Part shown: piece after piece, positions 43,716 to 53,025 of the stretch | Layout of the letters: every line of letters starts with the position of its first letter | Numbering within the stretch: position 1 is the first letter of the stretch | Assembly: GCA_035353855.1 (NCBI GenBank) | Contig: DAOQAK010000017.1 | Location: 1-63,357, forward strand | Direction: 5' to 3' | Source of the DNA: Bacteroidales bacterium | GTDB taxonomy: Bacteria; Bacteroidota; Bacteroidia; Bacteroidales; CG2-30-32-10 | DNA length: 63,357 nt | Made by a program: the position numbers and the translations under genes | Notes under the pieces: model-generated | The model's input: only the letters and a program-made list of their open reading frames with translations | The model's database searches: none | Told to the model about the DNA's origin: nothing

Positions 43716-44237
43716 TTATTCAGTAAAAAATTGAATTTCATAATCGTCAACATATACAATGTCTTTATTAGAGTTCAAAACGCAAATACCTATTTTGGCT
43801 CCCTCTGTATTAACTTCAGATATGTTTTCTTCGATTTCCATTTTATACCATTTATTAACTTCTTTTACAACTGGAACTAAATCATGTCCTGACCAAAAAA
43901 TATTTTTATTATTAGAATCATCAATAGAAATAAATAAAACACTTTTTTTACTTAAATCGGATAATTTAACCCAAACACTTACTTTAACTTTTTTAATTGG
44001 ATTAGGACTGATCTCACTAAAAAGTTTACTGAACCCAAAAGTATATTGATTTATTGAATCGGATTTAGAACAATAGTCACCAGTATAGCCCCAATATTTT
44101 CCAATAGTATTGCAATTTATCCAATCACCATTACCATCAATTTGAGCTTTGTAAATTGGAACAAACTCTTTATTATTTGAGCAACTTAAAGCCAGTATAA
44201 CCCATGAACATAAAACGAAATATTGAATCTTTTTCAT
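43716..44237 (-). CDS. Small lipoprotein with carbohydrate-binding-like beta-sandwich
   Basis: A 173-residue lipoprotein. The signal ends in the lipobox ALSC (cysteine at residue 19). The mature part has the strand pattern of a jelly-roll carbohydrate-binding domain (VKVSVWVKLSDL, VLFISIDDS, WYKMEIEENISEV, AKIGICVLNSNKDIVYVDDYEIQFF). The closing motif IVYVDDYEIQFF parallels PIYVDNLLVRE near the end of the membrane protein at 46140-48473, so the two may share this domain. Divergent from the GT-C gene at 44362, and preceded by TAGTTTTG at 44290-44283. Function unknown. Confidence 0.65.
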   Translation of the reverse strand: MKKIQYFVLCSWVILALSCSNNKEFVPIYKAQIDGNGDWINCNTIGKYWGYTGDYCSKSDSINQYTFGFSKLFSEISPNPIKKVKVSVWVKLSDLSKKSVLFISIDDSNNKNIFWSGHDLVPVVKEVNKWYKMEIEENISEVNTEGAKIGICVLNSNKDIVYVDDYEIQFFTE

Positions 44238-44282
44238 AATTTTTTTAATTTATAGATAATTTGTAATTTATTATTTGTTTGG

Positions 44283-44290
44283 CAAAACTA
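44283..44290 (-). promoter_or_regulatory. -7 promoter element for the small lipoprotein gene
   Basis: TAGTTTTG on the minus strand (44290-44283) fits TAnnTTTG; predicted leader about 40 nt. No -33 half seen. Confidence 0.45.
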
Positions 44291-44361
44291 AATATTTTTT
44301 AAAAAATAATATATAAATTTACACAGTTTTTTAATTTATTTAAAAAAACTTGCTTCAATAA

Positions 44362-46107
44362 ATGACAAAATTTAATAAAGTTATCAAATGGTGTCCGATA
44401 GAGATCATTATAATCCTAATTCTTCTTTTTCTTAATAATAATTTCTTAAAAAATGAAGATCAAAAAATAACTATAACTGGCGATGGTGTTGGATATTATG
44501 ATTATCTCCCTTCTCTGTTTATTTATCATGATTTTCCTTCTAAAAATTGTAATAGTTCAGATGAATTCTCTGAAAGAATAAATAATTTAAATTTTTACTT
44601 AGATTATAAAGGGCACAAACTTAATAAATATCCATGCGGTACAGCTGTTTTCCTTTCTCCATTTTTTTATTATGCACATTTAATGGCAAATCTCCATGGA
44701 TTTGATAAAAATGGATTTTCCAAGCCTTTTCAGAAATCGGTATTCTATGCAGCAATTTTTTATTTATTCTTGGCTCTTATTTTTCTAAGAAAATTTTTAT
44801 CTTTATTTAATCTATCTTGGTTTAATATTGCTTTTATTCAAGTATTAGCAGTATTCTCTACTTCACTACTAAACTATACAATATACGAACCTTCTTTTAG
44901 TCACGTTTATTCGTTTTTCGCTATTACAACTTTTATGTTTTTAACAAAGTATTTTTTTCTATATAAAAAACCTAAGTATTTTTTATGGGCATGTTTTCTA
45001 TTAGGACTCGTTATAATACTAAGACAAGTCAACTGTTTAATTATTTTATTTATTCCTTTTTTAGCTGGTTCTTATAAAAATTTAAAAGATGGAATATTCA
45101 TAATTTTTAAAAAAAAATCAAATTTAATTATTGGATTTTTAATAATCATAAGTATCATATCTATTCAATTATTATTATGGCATTATCAAACAGGAAAGTT
45201 TTTTATTTACTCATATCAGGGAGAAAGTTTTAATTTTCTCAATCCAGCTTTTTTTAATATATTGATTAGTTATAGAAAAGGACTTTTTGTTTATGCTCCT
45301 ATTACTTTTATTTCACTTTTTGGTTGTTATATTTTTATTAAAAATAAACATTTTTACCTTTTTATTACATGGCTTATTTTTTTCATTATTCTTACATACA
45401 TTCTTTCTTCATGGCATAGCTGGGAATATGGTTGTAGTTATGGATTGCGTGCATACATAGATTTTTATGCAATTTTTTTTATTTTACTTGCAATATTTAT
45501 TGAAAGTATCAATATATGGATTAAGCTTTTTGTGATTGTTATTTCTATTTTGACAATACCTTTAGATATTATTCAAACAAAGCAGTATAAAGAATATATT
45601 CTCCATTCCTATATAATGGATGAACAAAAATATTGGACTGTATTTTTAAGATTAGATGATCGTTTTAAAGGTCTCGTTTGGAAAAGAACATATACTTTTA
45701 ATTCACAAACAACAAAAAATATATTTACTAAAATAATACCTGATACACGAATTGAGCCAAATGTCAATAAACAATTATTCTTTGAATACAGTAATAATAT
45801 AAAAGGGTTTGATAGAACTAATATTATACAAGTATCATTTGACAATGAATTTTGTTCTGAACAAGATGAACGAGTTGAATTAACAATAAATGATTCTTTA
45901 AACAATAAATGCTATTATTATCATAATCCTCCATTAATTCATTTCGAGGAAAATGGACTTAATAAATTTCAACAGGGTGTATATAATTATGAGCTAGAAT
46001 CTATAAACAAAGATAACAATAAGAAAATTTGTTTGAAAATATTTTCTAAAGACAAAGAAGTAATATTGAAAAATATTAAAATAAAATTTTTAGAATATCA
46101 TATATAA
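44362..46107 (+). CDS. Polytopic GT-C-like membrane protein with C-terminal beta-rich tail
   Basis: A 581-residue inner-membrane protein with about 10-11 helices. An acidic first-loop motif ITGDGVGYYDYLPSLF stands where GT-C enzymes bind the lipid-phosphate sugar. HSWEYGCSYGLRAYIDFYAIFF near the end of the membrane part resembles the conserved late loop of this bacterial family. The last 140 residues are soluble and beta-rich (NIIQVSFDNEFCSEQDERVELTINDSLNNKCYYYH...KICLKIFSKDKEVILKNIKIKF), like a small jelly roll. Sugar and acceptor unknown. Divergent from the lipoprotein gene and convergent with the next membrane protein. Confidence 0.7.
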   Translation: MTKFNKVIKWCPIEIIIILILLFLNNNFLKNEDQKITITGDGVGYYDYLPSLFIYHDFPSKNCNSSDEFSERINNLNFYLDYKGHKLNKYPCGTAVFLSPFFYYAHLMANLHGFDKNGFSKPFQKSVFYAAIFYLFLALIFLRKFLSLFNLSWFNIAFIQVLAVFSTSLLNYTIYEPSFSHVYSFFAITTFMFLTKYFFLYKKPKYFLWACFLLGLVIILRQVNCLIILFIPFLAGSYKNLKDGIFIIFKKKSNLIIGFLIIISIISIQLLLWHYQTGKFFIYSYQGESFNFLNPAFFNILISYRKGLFVYAPITFISLFGCYIFIKNKHFYLFITWLIFFIILTYILSSWHSWEYGCSYGLRAYIDFYAIFFILLAIFIESINIWIKLFVIVISILTIPLDIIQTKQYKEYILHSYIMDEQKYWTVFLRLDDRFKGLVWKRTYTFNSQTTKNIFTKIIPDTRIEPNVNKQLFFEYSNNIKGFDRTNIIQVSFDNEFCSEQDERVELTINDSLNNKCYYYHNPPLIHFEENGLNKFQQGVYNYELESINKDNNKKICLKIFSKDKEVILKNIKIKFLEYHI

Positions 46108-46139
46108 AATATCTTGCTTTTCTTATCTTCTTTAACTCA

Positions 46140-48473
46140 TTAATTAAATATCATCTGATTATTTTTAAACAGCTTTGTAATATTTCCGTTTTTCTCTTCA
46201 ATAACTTTAAAAACATTGTTATTACTCTCTCTCACTAACAAATTATCCACATAAATTGGTTTTGTGGATTCATCTTTCCCTTTAACAAGAATAGCAATTA
46301 TATGTGAAGCATCCTTTATTTTAAATTTAATTTCTACCAAAGACCAGTTACCATTAATACATTGGCTTGAACAAGGATCAATAATATATGTCCATTCTGA
46401 GCCCTCGCCCTCTCCTTCTTGTATAATAGCACAACTACTAACCATATCCTGCCCGAAATTTTCTCCATCGTTATACATCCAGAAACTTGCAATATATTCT
46501 TTTTCGGTATTTAAAGTATTCGGTGGAATTTCTCCAAATTTATTGTAGTCTTTCAATTTACCAGAGTATGCCCCTTTCCCTTCAATGCAAGTATCATTTT
46601 GTTTATCTTCAAAACCATTAAAATAAATAAAGGATGAAGTATCATTTACAAGAAATCCTTTTTTCATTTTTAACGAATTTCTGATTTTATTAAAATTATT
46701 TATTTCTTCCTGGGCAGTATTTTCAAATAGTTTATCAAATGAAAGAGAACATAAAGTGTACATTTCACTTTTGTAAATCATTTCCGATTTATCAAGATAG
46801 TATTGTTCATACTCGTTTAACTGTTCATTACTGTATATTAATAAAAATTTCTTTTTCGAATTCAAATCATTTAATATATTCTTTTTGTAATATCCCGGTG
46901 ACAGAAGTTGCATAAAATTCTTAGCTTGCCAAATAGATGAACGAGTAGTATTTTGCGTTATCATAGGCAATTTATTATAGAAAGAAAAAATTTCAGATAT
47001 CAGATATATCGAACTTCCTTCAGGAGCACCTTTCCCATAGGTATCTGAACCTCCACAATAATATGGTAATGGTAGAATTGCCTGATAATTGTTAGAATTT
47101 ATTTTATCCAATCCTTCTTTAATATTTGCAGGTATATATTTTTCATTAAAATAATTTATTGAATTAACTACCATCTCTGAAGCTTTCTTATGATAAATTA
47201 ATCCTTCAATTAAATATAAAACAGGCAATACAAGAAAAAGAAACCGAAAAATATTTTTCTTCACTTTCATAATTTCATAAAAGCGCCAACATAAATATGA
47301 TGCACTTACTGTCGAAACAAAATAAAAACCCCATGCAAAACGCCCTTGTGCTCGGAATTGTTTTATAATTGGATATTTTTCAGCTAACCATTGCAAATTA
47401 AATCTGTATGGAAAACCCATAGAATAAAGTAAAATAAATATACTAGAAACTAAAAGAATAAATAAATTATTATCTTCAAAAAGTTTATTAAAATATTCTC
47501 TAAAATTTTTCTTGAATATCGAACCCAAAATGATAATAAGTAAAACCAACAACATAATATCTGAGGTGAGTCCAATATATGACCAACCTTCCCAGTTTTG
47601 GTCAGGAAACTTAAAAGCTTTTTGAAATATCGGTTTTAAAGGCTCATCAATAGGAAGAAAAATAGTTTCAACCTCAGCATTAAAAAGCATAAATCCGTAT
47701 GGGTTTGTCGACCTTCCTGTAACTTTATCAGTAGTTTTAATTACTATAATAAATATCAATGCAGGAATTATATACTGAAATATAATTTGAGAAATAATTC
47801 GATAATTAAATTTTTTATTTTTTTTAATATTCCAAATATACTTTAGAATATAGAATGTCATAAACAGAAAAACATTTATCATTCCAAGATAAGTATGAAT
47901 AAAAAACCAAAATAAAATATTCAAAGAGGATATTATTGACCATTTCCATTTATTATTACTTTCATTATATTTTAAAAATAAATACCATGTAAGTGGTATA
48001 GAAACACTATATGATAAAAAAGGATGTGCGATGATTCGAAATATTTGTGGAGATAATACTGTAATAAAAAATGCACAAAATGCAGCAAAAAAATTATTTA
48101 CTTTATACTTAATCAAAATTAAATAAAGTACTATACTTGTGAAAAGTATTGAAAATAAAAGCAGATAATTCATTATACCAATTTCATATGATAATATTGC
48201 AGGGAAAATAAACGATGTAATCTTTAAAAGACTTGTTATTGCTGGCTGACAATCGATAAAAAGAAAATTTTCTCCATATGGATAATTATTCCCATTAAAA
48301 TGAAAAGATAATTTATCATGGATTTGGTAAGCAGAAGAATAAAATGATTTGATTGCATCAACACTACATCCAAGCATATATTTATTAGGAGAAAATAAAA
48401 CCTGGTGATAATAAAATAATAAAAAAATTGTTATTAAACCTATATTCAAATATAATGCTGATTTTGTTTTCAT
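46140..48473 (-). CDS. Polytopic GT-C-like membrane protein with C-terminal carbohydrate-binding-like domain
   Basis: A 777-residue inner-membrane protein. The first 450 or so residues hold about 11-12 helices, with an acidic first-loop motif SVDAIKSFYSSAYQ and a PYGENFLFIDCQP stretch. The remaining 320 residues are extracytoplasmic and include a jelly-roll-like domain (DTCIEGKGAYSGKL, EYIASFWMYND, WSLVEIKFKIKDASHIIAILVKG, PIYVDNLLVRE), similar in layout to the lipoprotein at 43716. This is longer than usual bacterial GT39 proteins. Probably a glycosyltransferase acting on polysaccharide or protein. Divergent from the GT2 gene at 48562. Confidence 0.7.
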   Translation of the reverse strand: MKTKSALYLNIGLITIFLLFYYHQVLFSPNKYMLGCSVDAIKSFYSSAYQIHDKLSFHFNGNNYPYGENFLFIDCQPAITSLLKITSFIFPAILSYEIGIMNYLLLFSILFTSIVLYLILIKYKVNNFFAAFCAFFITVLSPQIFRIIAHPFLSYSVSIPLTWYLFLKYNESNNKWKWSIISSLNILFWFFIHTYLGMINVFLFMTFYILKYIWNIKKNKKFNYRIISQIIFQYIIPALIFIIVIKTTDKVTGRSTNPYGFMLFNAEVETIFLPIDEPLKPIFQKAFKFPDQNWEGWSYIGLTSDIMLLVLLIIILGSIFKKNFREYFNKLFEDNNLFILLVSSIFILLYSMGFPYRFNLQWLAEKYPIIKQFRAQGRFAWGFYFVSTVSASYLCWRFYEIMKVKKNIFRFLFLVLPVLYLIEGLIYHKKASEMVVNSINYFNEKYIPANIKEGLDKINSNNYQAILPLPYYCGGSDTYGKGAPEGSSIYLISEIFSFYNKLPMITQNTTRSSIWQAKNFMQLLSPGYYKKNILNDLNSKKKFLLIYSNEQLNEYEQYYLDKSEMIYKSEMYTLCSLSFDKLFENTAQEEINNFNKIRNSLKMKKGFLVNDTSSFIYFNGFEDKQNDTCIEGKGAYSGKLKDYNKFGEIPPNTLNTEKEYIASFWMYNDGENFGQDMVSSCAIIQEGEGEGSEWTYIIDPCSSQCINGNWSLVEIKFKIKDASHIIAILVKGKDESTKPIYVDNLLVRESNNNVFKVIEEKNGNITKLFKNNQMIFN

Positions 48474-48530
48474 CTGTTTAAAAATAAAAGCTTATGCAAT
48501 ATTAATAATTCTTCTTTAATATGAAATATA

Positions 48531-48538
48531 TATATTTG
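48531..48538 (+). promoter_or_regulatory. -7 promoter element for the GT2 gene at 48562
   Basis: TATATTTG fits TAnnTTTG and predicts a leader of about 17 nt. No clear -33 half. Confidence 0.5.
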
Positions 48539-48561
48539 TTTCAAAAAACAAAATAACACAA

Positions 48562-49299
48562 ATGAATTCTTGTTGCATTATTGTGCCTTGTTATAATGAA
48601 GAGAAGCGATTACCTATAATTGATTTTGAAAATTTTATTTCAAATAATGAAAATTTTATTTTATTATTTGTAAATGATGGAAGTTCCGATAATACTCAGG
48701 AAGTAATTGACTCTCTCGCAAAAAAAAATCCAGAAAAAATATTTTCATATAAGTTAGAAAAAAATTCAGGTAAAGCTGAAGCTGTAAGGCAAGGTTTTAT
48801 TTATGCTATTGAAAATATAAATTCAGATTATTTTTCTTACCTGGATGCCGATCTGGCAACTCCTTTAATAGAAATAAAGCGTCTGCATTCGATTATAAAC
48901 AAAAATCCAAACTGGCAATTGATTTTTGGTTCCCGTTTCAAACGCCTGGGTGTAACCATTAACCGTAAAATATACAGGCATTATTTAGGACGTGTTATTG
49001 CTACTTTTATTTCGATGATTTTAAAACTTCCCATATACGATACACAATGCGGGGCTAAAATTTTCAGCAAAGAACTGGCCTCATCACTTTTCCAATTGGA
49101 ATTTATCAGCCGCTGGTTATTTGATGTTGAAATTTTTGCAAGAATCATTAAACAAAAAGGGCGCGAAGCTATTTATAATATTGCATTTGAAGAACCCCTG
49201 CAGGAATGGGTTGAAGTTAGCGGATCAAAAATAAATTTTTTGGATATGATTAAAATACCTATTGAATTGATTCGAATAAAATTTAAATATAAAATTTAG
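48562..49299 (+). CDS. GT2 glycosyltransferase (ALG5/dolichyl-phosphate glucosyltransferase-like)
   Basis: A 245-residue soluble GT-A enzyme. It begins IIVPCYNEEKRLP (6-18), followed by FVNDGSSDNT (36-45), NSGKAEAVRQG (68-78) and the metal-binding D95-A-D97 in YLDADLATP. The sequence YLDADLATPLIEI and the later DTQCGAKIF are typical of the ALG5-like branch that makes polyprenyl-phosphate-glucose. It would supply a lipid-linked sugar for the GT-C enzymes around it. No membrane helix. It converges with the next GT2 gene with one base between stop codons. Confidence 0.87.
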   Translation: MNSCCIIVPCYNEEKRLPIIDFENFISNNENFILLFVNDGSSDNTQEVIDSLAKKNPEKIFSYKLEKNSGKAEAVRQGFIYAIENINSDYFSYLDADLATPLIEIKRLHSIINKNPNWQLIFGSRFKRLGVTINRKIYRHYLGRVIATFISMILKLPIYDTQCGAKIFSKELASSLFQLEFISRWLFDVEIFARIIKQKGREAIYNIAFEEPLQEWVEVSGSKINFLDMIKIPIELIRIKFKYKI

Positions 49300-49300
49300 C

Positions 49301-50239
49301 TTATTCTTCAGAAATCGTTCTATCTTTCACAAAATACAATGGCCTTCTTTTAGCTTCATTAAAAATCCTTGCAATATATTCTCCAACAATACCAATGCTT
49401 AACAACTGAATCCCTCCAATTATTAAAACCGATACCAGCATTGAAGTCCAGCCGGGAACTGTTTTGTTCAATATATATTCAATTATTGCATAAACAGAAT
49501 ATGCAAGCCCAATCAAGAAAACAATGAATCCTATATAAAATGAAATCCTTAATGGCTTTGATGAAAATGAAGTGATGCCATCCATTCCGAAACGAAACAT
49601 TTTCTTTACTGTATACTTAGATTTTCCTGCAAATCTTGCCGATGCTTGATATTCAATAACTGTTTGTTTAAATCCCATCCAGCTTATTAAACCGCGTGTG
49701 AAGCGGTCGCGTTCTTCAAGCCGAAGAAAAGCATCAACAGCTTTGCGGGTCATTAGTCGAAAATCGGCAGCAGCAGGCTCAATACGAACATCGGAAAGTT
49801 TGTTTAATAAGTTATAAAATAATTTTGATGTTGTTTTTTTTGTAAGGGCAGTTCCTTTTGCATCTATCCGTTTTGTATTTACAATATCAAATCCTTTTTC
49901 CTGCTCTTCAATCATTAATGGAATTGCATCAGGCGGATGTTGTAAATCGGCATCCATCATAATAACAAGGTCGCCTTTAGCTTGTTGTAGTCCTGCCATT
50001 ATCGCAACCTGATGTCCGAAATTTCTCGATAGCGAAATTCCTGAAACGCATTTATCTTTTTCCGCAATTTTTTTTATTTCATTAAATGTATTATCCCTGC
50101 TTCCATCATCAACAAAAATAATTTCGTAACGGAAAGAAATTTTTTGTAAGACACTTATAAGCTCGTTGTATAATGCAATAATATTTTGCTCTTCGTTAAA
50201 AGCAGGAATTACAATGCTTATAAGTTTTTCTGATGACAT
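49301..50239 (-). CDS. GT2 glycosyltransferase with two C-terminal membrane helices (GtrB/ArnC-like)
   Basis: A 312-residue enzyme that transfers a sugar from a nucleotide to polyprenyl phosphate at the inner membrane. Motifs: SIVIPAFNEEQN (8-19), VDDGSRDNT (43-51), RNFGHQVAIMAGL (72-84) and metal-binding D96-A-D98 in MMDADLQHPP. Two helices near 229-285 (ISFYIGFIVFLIGLAYSVYAI and a second around SMLVSVLIIGGIQLLSIGIVG) anchor it, as in GtrB and ArnC. The frame runs up to a TTG at 50248, but the ATG at 50239 gives the standard start. It is last in the minus-strand holB-ricT-gldH-PBP1A series, 12 bp behind PBP1A. Confidence 0.9.
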   Translation of the reverse strand: MSSEKLISIVIPAFNEEQNIIALYNELISVLQKISFRYEIIFVDDGSRDNTFNEIKKIAEKDKCVSGISLSRNFGHQVAIMAGLQQAKGDLVIMMDADLQHPPDAIPLMIEEQEKGFDIVNTKRIDAKGTALTKKTTSKLFYNLLNKLSDVRIEPAAADFRLMTRKAVDAFLRLEERDRFTRGLISWMGFKQTVIEYQASARFAGKSKYTVKKMFRFGMDGITSFSSKPLRISFYIGFIVFLIGLAYSVYAIIEYILNKTVPGWTSMLVSVLIIGGIQLLSIGIVGEYIARIFNEAKRRPLYFVKDRTISEE

Positions 50240-50251
50240 AAAGATCAAAAT

Positions 50252-52558
50252 TTATAATCCTTCTTTAAAAATATCTTTATTATTTTTTTTGTGCTCTTTT
50301 TCGTATTTAGCACAATCTACTTCTACAGAAAGCTCTTTAGCAGGTTTTTCAAAATCATCTTTTTTAATACCAAGCGATTTATCGGCATAAACTTTTTGCA
50401 TATATGTAGCCCATATTGGCAATGCCATATGCGCTCCCTGTCCTAAGGTGATCGATCTGAAATGCACACTCCTGTCTTCACAACCAACCCACACACCGGT
50501 TACAAGATATGGAGTAATTCCCATAAACCATCCGTCACTCTGATTTTGCGTAGTTCCTGTTTTGCCTGCAATAGGATTGGTAAGATTATATTTATAACGA
50601 ATACTTATACCTGTACCGCTCTCTACCACTCCTTTTAGAAGCATCACCATCAGGTAAGCTGTTTCTTCGCTAATTGCTTCCTGCATTTTGGGAGTGAAGG
50701 TTTCAAGAATGTTTCCATTCTTATCTTCAATTCGTGTAACAAAGATGGGATCGATATGAACTCCTTTATTGGCAAAGGTTGAAAAAGCCCCGGTCATTTC
50801 ATAAACACCCAGATCAGGAGTACCAAGACAAATCGAATATACAGGCAATATTTCAGTGGTTATTCCCATTTTATGAGCAATCTTCACAACTGCTTCTGGC
50901 GAATAGCGTTTCATAAGATATGCAGAAATATAATTCACAGAATTTGCCAATGCCCATTTTAAAGTAACCATTTCGCCTTCCTTTTCATCTCCCGAATTTT
51001 TTGGTGTCCATGTTGTACCATCAGGCATATCGAACGAAACGGGAACATTAGGAACTTTTGAACATGGCGAGAATTCGCCTTCCTGCATAGCTAATGTATA
51101 AAGAAAAGGTTTGAATGTAGACCCTACCTGACGTTTACCTGAACAAACATGATCGTATTTAAAATATTTATAATTTATTCCTCCCACATAAGCACGCACA
51201 TAACCTGTTTGCGGCTCAACAGACATAAGCCCTGCCTGTAAGAACCATTTGTAATAGCGAATAGAATCCATTGGGCTCATCACGGTATCATGCTCACCTT
51301 TCCATGAGAAAATCATCATGTGAGTAGGTGTATTAAAGTTTTGCCTTATTAGCGTATCGGAAAGTCCTGCTGCTTTTAAATTCCGGTATCTGTCGGAGCG
51401 CTTCATTGCCAAATCCCATAATGCTTTAATATCGCTTTGCTTCATGGTATAATCATAAGGAGCATTTTTAGCACCTTTCCAATGATTATTAAATTCTGCC
51501 TGTAATTTTTTACCGATGTATTCATCCACAGCATTCTCGGCATATTTCTGCATCTTAGAATTAATCGTGGTATAAATTTTCAATCCATCTTTATAAAGAT
51601 TATACGATGTACCATCTGTTTTTTTATGTTTTTCACACCATTCGCTCATCACACCTCTAAGGTATTCCCTGAAATAAGTTGCAGCGCCTTCATTCTGGTC
51701 CTGCACTCTATATTTCTTCATATCAACTTTTTTGATACTTAACGTATCATAATCTTTCTGGTTAATATAATTGTATTTCAGCATTTGTGAAAGCACAGTG
51801 TTTCTGCGTGCTTTAGCTCTATCCGGATGATTAATGGGACTGAAATATGATGGTGCTTTCAACATACCTACCAGTAAAGCCGATTCATCAGTTGCAAGTT
51901 TAGCCGGAATTTTATTAAAATATGTTTTTGCAGCCGATTTAATTCCGAACGACTGGTTGCCAAAATCAACCGTGTTCAGATACATTGCAATAATTTCTTC
52001 TTTTGTATAATTACGTTCCAGCTTCACTGCAATGATCCATTCTTTGAATTTTCTAAACACCAGTTCAAAGAATGATGGATTTTCCTGGCGGGGAAATAAA
52101 TTTTTTGCTAACTGTTGAGTAATGGTACTTCCTCCGCCGGCACCGCGATTTCCTCCAACAATATTTTTAACCAATACCCTGAAAATACTTCTGAAATCAA
52201 TTCCCGAATGTTTGTTGAACCGGGCATCTTCTGTTGCTATCAATGCATTTATAAGATTCGGGGAAAGCTCGCTGTGATGAACTACAGAGCGATTTTCAAT
52301 GTAATATTTTCCCAGTAATACCTGGTCGGCAGAAATTATTTCGGAAGCCAGGTTGCTTTTCGGATTTTCGAGTTCCTCGAAAGTAGGCATAAATCCAAGC
52401 AATCCATATGATGTTGAAATAAAAAGTAAAATTATAAAACAGAATACCGATATAAAAGTTATCCAGAAATTTCTGATATATTTTCTGAAATCATTTTTCC
52501 CTTCGGAATCAGAAATATCTTTTTTATTAGTGTTTTTCAGAAGTTTTGAAATTTTCAT
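50252..52558 (-). CDS. Penicillin-binding protein 1A (bifunctional glycosyltransferase/transpeptidase)
   Basis: A class A PBP of 768 residues that polymerises and cross-links peptidoglycan outside the inner membrane. Parts: a short cytoplasmic N-terminus, one membrane helix (about 33-56), a GT51 domain with E110 in ATEDARFNKHSG and the GGSTITQQLAKNLF motif, then the transpeptidase with S480 in GSTFKPF (SxxK), SVN in ANSVNYISAY, and KTGTTQNQSDGWFMG. The KTG box and spacing are intact. The gene starts within the last codon of gldH (4-bp overlap), so the two are translationally coupled, an arrangement seen in related genomes. Confidence 0.95.
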   Translation of the reverse strand: MKISKLLKNTNKKDISDSEGKNDFRKYIRNFWITFISVFCFIILLFISTSYGLLGFMPTFEELENPKSNLASEIISADQVLLGKYYIENRSVVHHSELSPNLINALIATEDARFNKHSGIDFRSIFRVLVKNIVGGNRGAGGGSTITQQLAKNLFPRQENPSFFELVFRKFKEWIIAVKLERNYTKEEIIAMYLNTVDFGNQSFGIKSAAKTYFNKIPAKLATDESALLVGMLKAPSYFSPINHPDRAKARRNTVLSQMLKYNYINQKDYDTLSIKKVDMKKYRVQDQNEGAATYFREYLRGVMSEWCEKHKKTDGTSYNLYKDGLKIYTTINSKMQKYAENAVDEYIGKKLQAEFNNHWKGAKNAPYDYTMKQSDIKALWDLAMKRSDRYRNLKAAGLSDTLIRQNFNTPTHMMIFSWKGEHDTVMSPMDSIRYYKWFLQAGLMSVEPQTGYVRAYVGGINYKYFKYDHVCSGKRQVGSTFKPFLYTLAMQEGEFSPCSKVPNVPVSFDMPDGTTWTPKNSGDEKEGEMVTLKWALANSVNYISAYLMKRYSPEAVVKIAHKMGITTEILPVYSICLGTPDLGVYEMTGAFSTFANKGVHIDPIFVTRIEDKNGNILETFTPKMQEAISEETAYLMVMLLKGVVESGTGISIRYKYNLTNPIAGKTGTTQNQSDGWFMGITPYLVTGVWVGCEDRSVHFRSITLGQGAHMALPIWATYMQKVYADKSLGIKKDDFEKPAKELSVEVDCAKYEKEHKKNNKDIFKEGL

Positions 52559-53025
52559 TTATTTTTCTCAATTCGTATTCCAATACTCTTAATACCTTCC
52601 AGATTATCTGTGCGCATTGCTTGTTCAAATTCAAAAGAATAAATTCCTTTTTTATGAAACCTTACATTTTTTTTGAGCAGCATCTGGTTATCTTTAATAT
52701 CTCCAAGTCCTTTGCCAAGCCAGTTGCCTTTATCATCGGCAATAATACATTCTACTGTATCGATAGAAATTTTATTATCGGGATAAATGGTTGAAATAAA
52801 TAAATATACATTACTGAATTTATAACTTCCCGAATTACGAAGATTAATATAAATATTATGATAAGAAAGCGTATCGTCGATCTGTACATCAAATTTTATA
52901 TGCTTATCTTTATTCCAAATCCCTCCGTCAATATCTTTGAATTTGTCATAAACCCTTGATGAATCGCATGAACAAAGCACACAGGCTGAAAATAATAACA
53001 AAAAATATTTTGATAATCTTTTCAT
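52555..53025 (-). CDS. gldH: Gliding motility lipoprotein GldH
   Basis: A 156-residue lipoprotein with lipobox L17-C18-S19-C20. The mature protein has the GldH pattern: SSRVYDKFKDIDGGIWNKDKHIKFDVQIDDTLSYHNIYINLRNSG, YLFISTIYPDN, and DIKDNQMLLKKNVRFHKKGIYSFEFEQAMR. In Flavobacterium GldH is needed for gliding and chitin use; related genes also occur in non-gliding Bacteroidota, where the role is less clear. It touches ricT upstream (1-bp overlap) and overlaps PBP1A downstream by 4 bp, so it is part of a compact operon. No other gld gene is in the window. Confidence 0.9.
   Translation of the reverse strand: MKRLSKYFLLLFSACVLCSCDSSRVYDKFKDIDGGIWNKDKHIKFDVQIDDTLSYHNIYINLRNSGSYKFSNVYLFISTIYPDNKISIDTVECIIADDKGNWLGKGLGDIKDNQMLLKKNVRFHKKGIYSFEFEQAMRTDNLEGIKSIGIRIEKNK

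Noticed and set aside
52555..53025. A complete gliding or T9SS locus around gldH
   Set aside because: Only gldH is present; its neighbours are ricT, PBP1A and holB. porZ is far away, and core T9SS genes such as porK/gldK to porN/gldN are not in the window.
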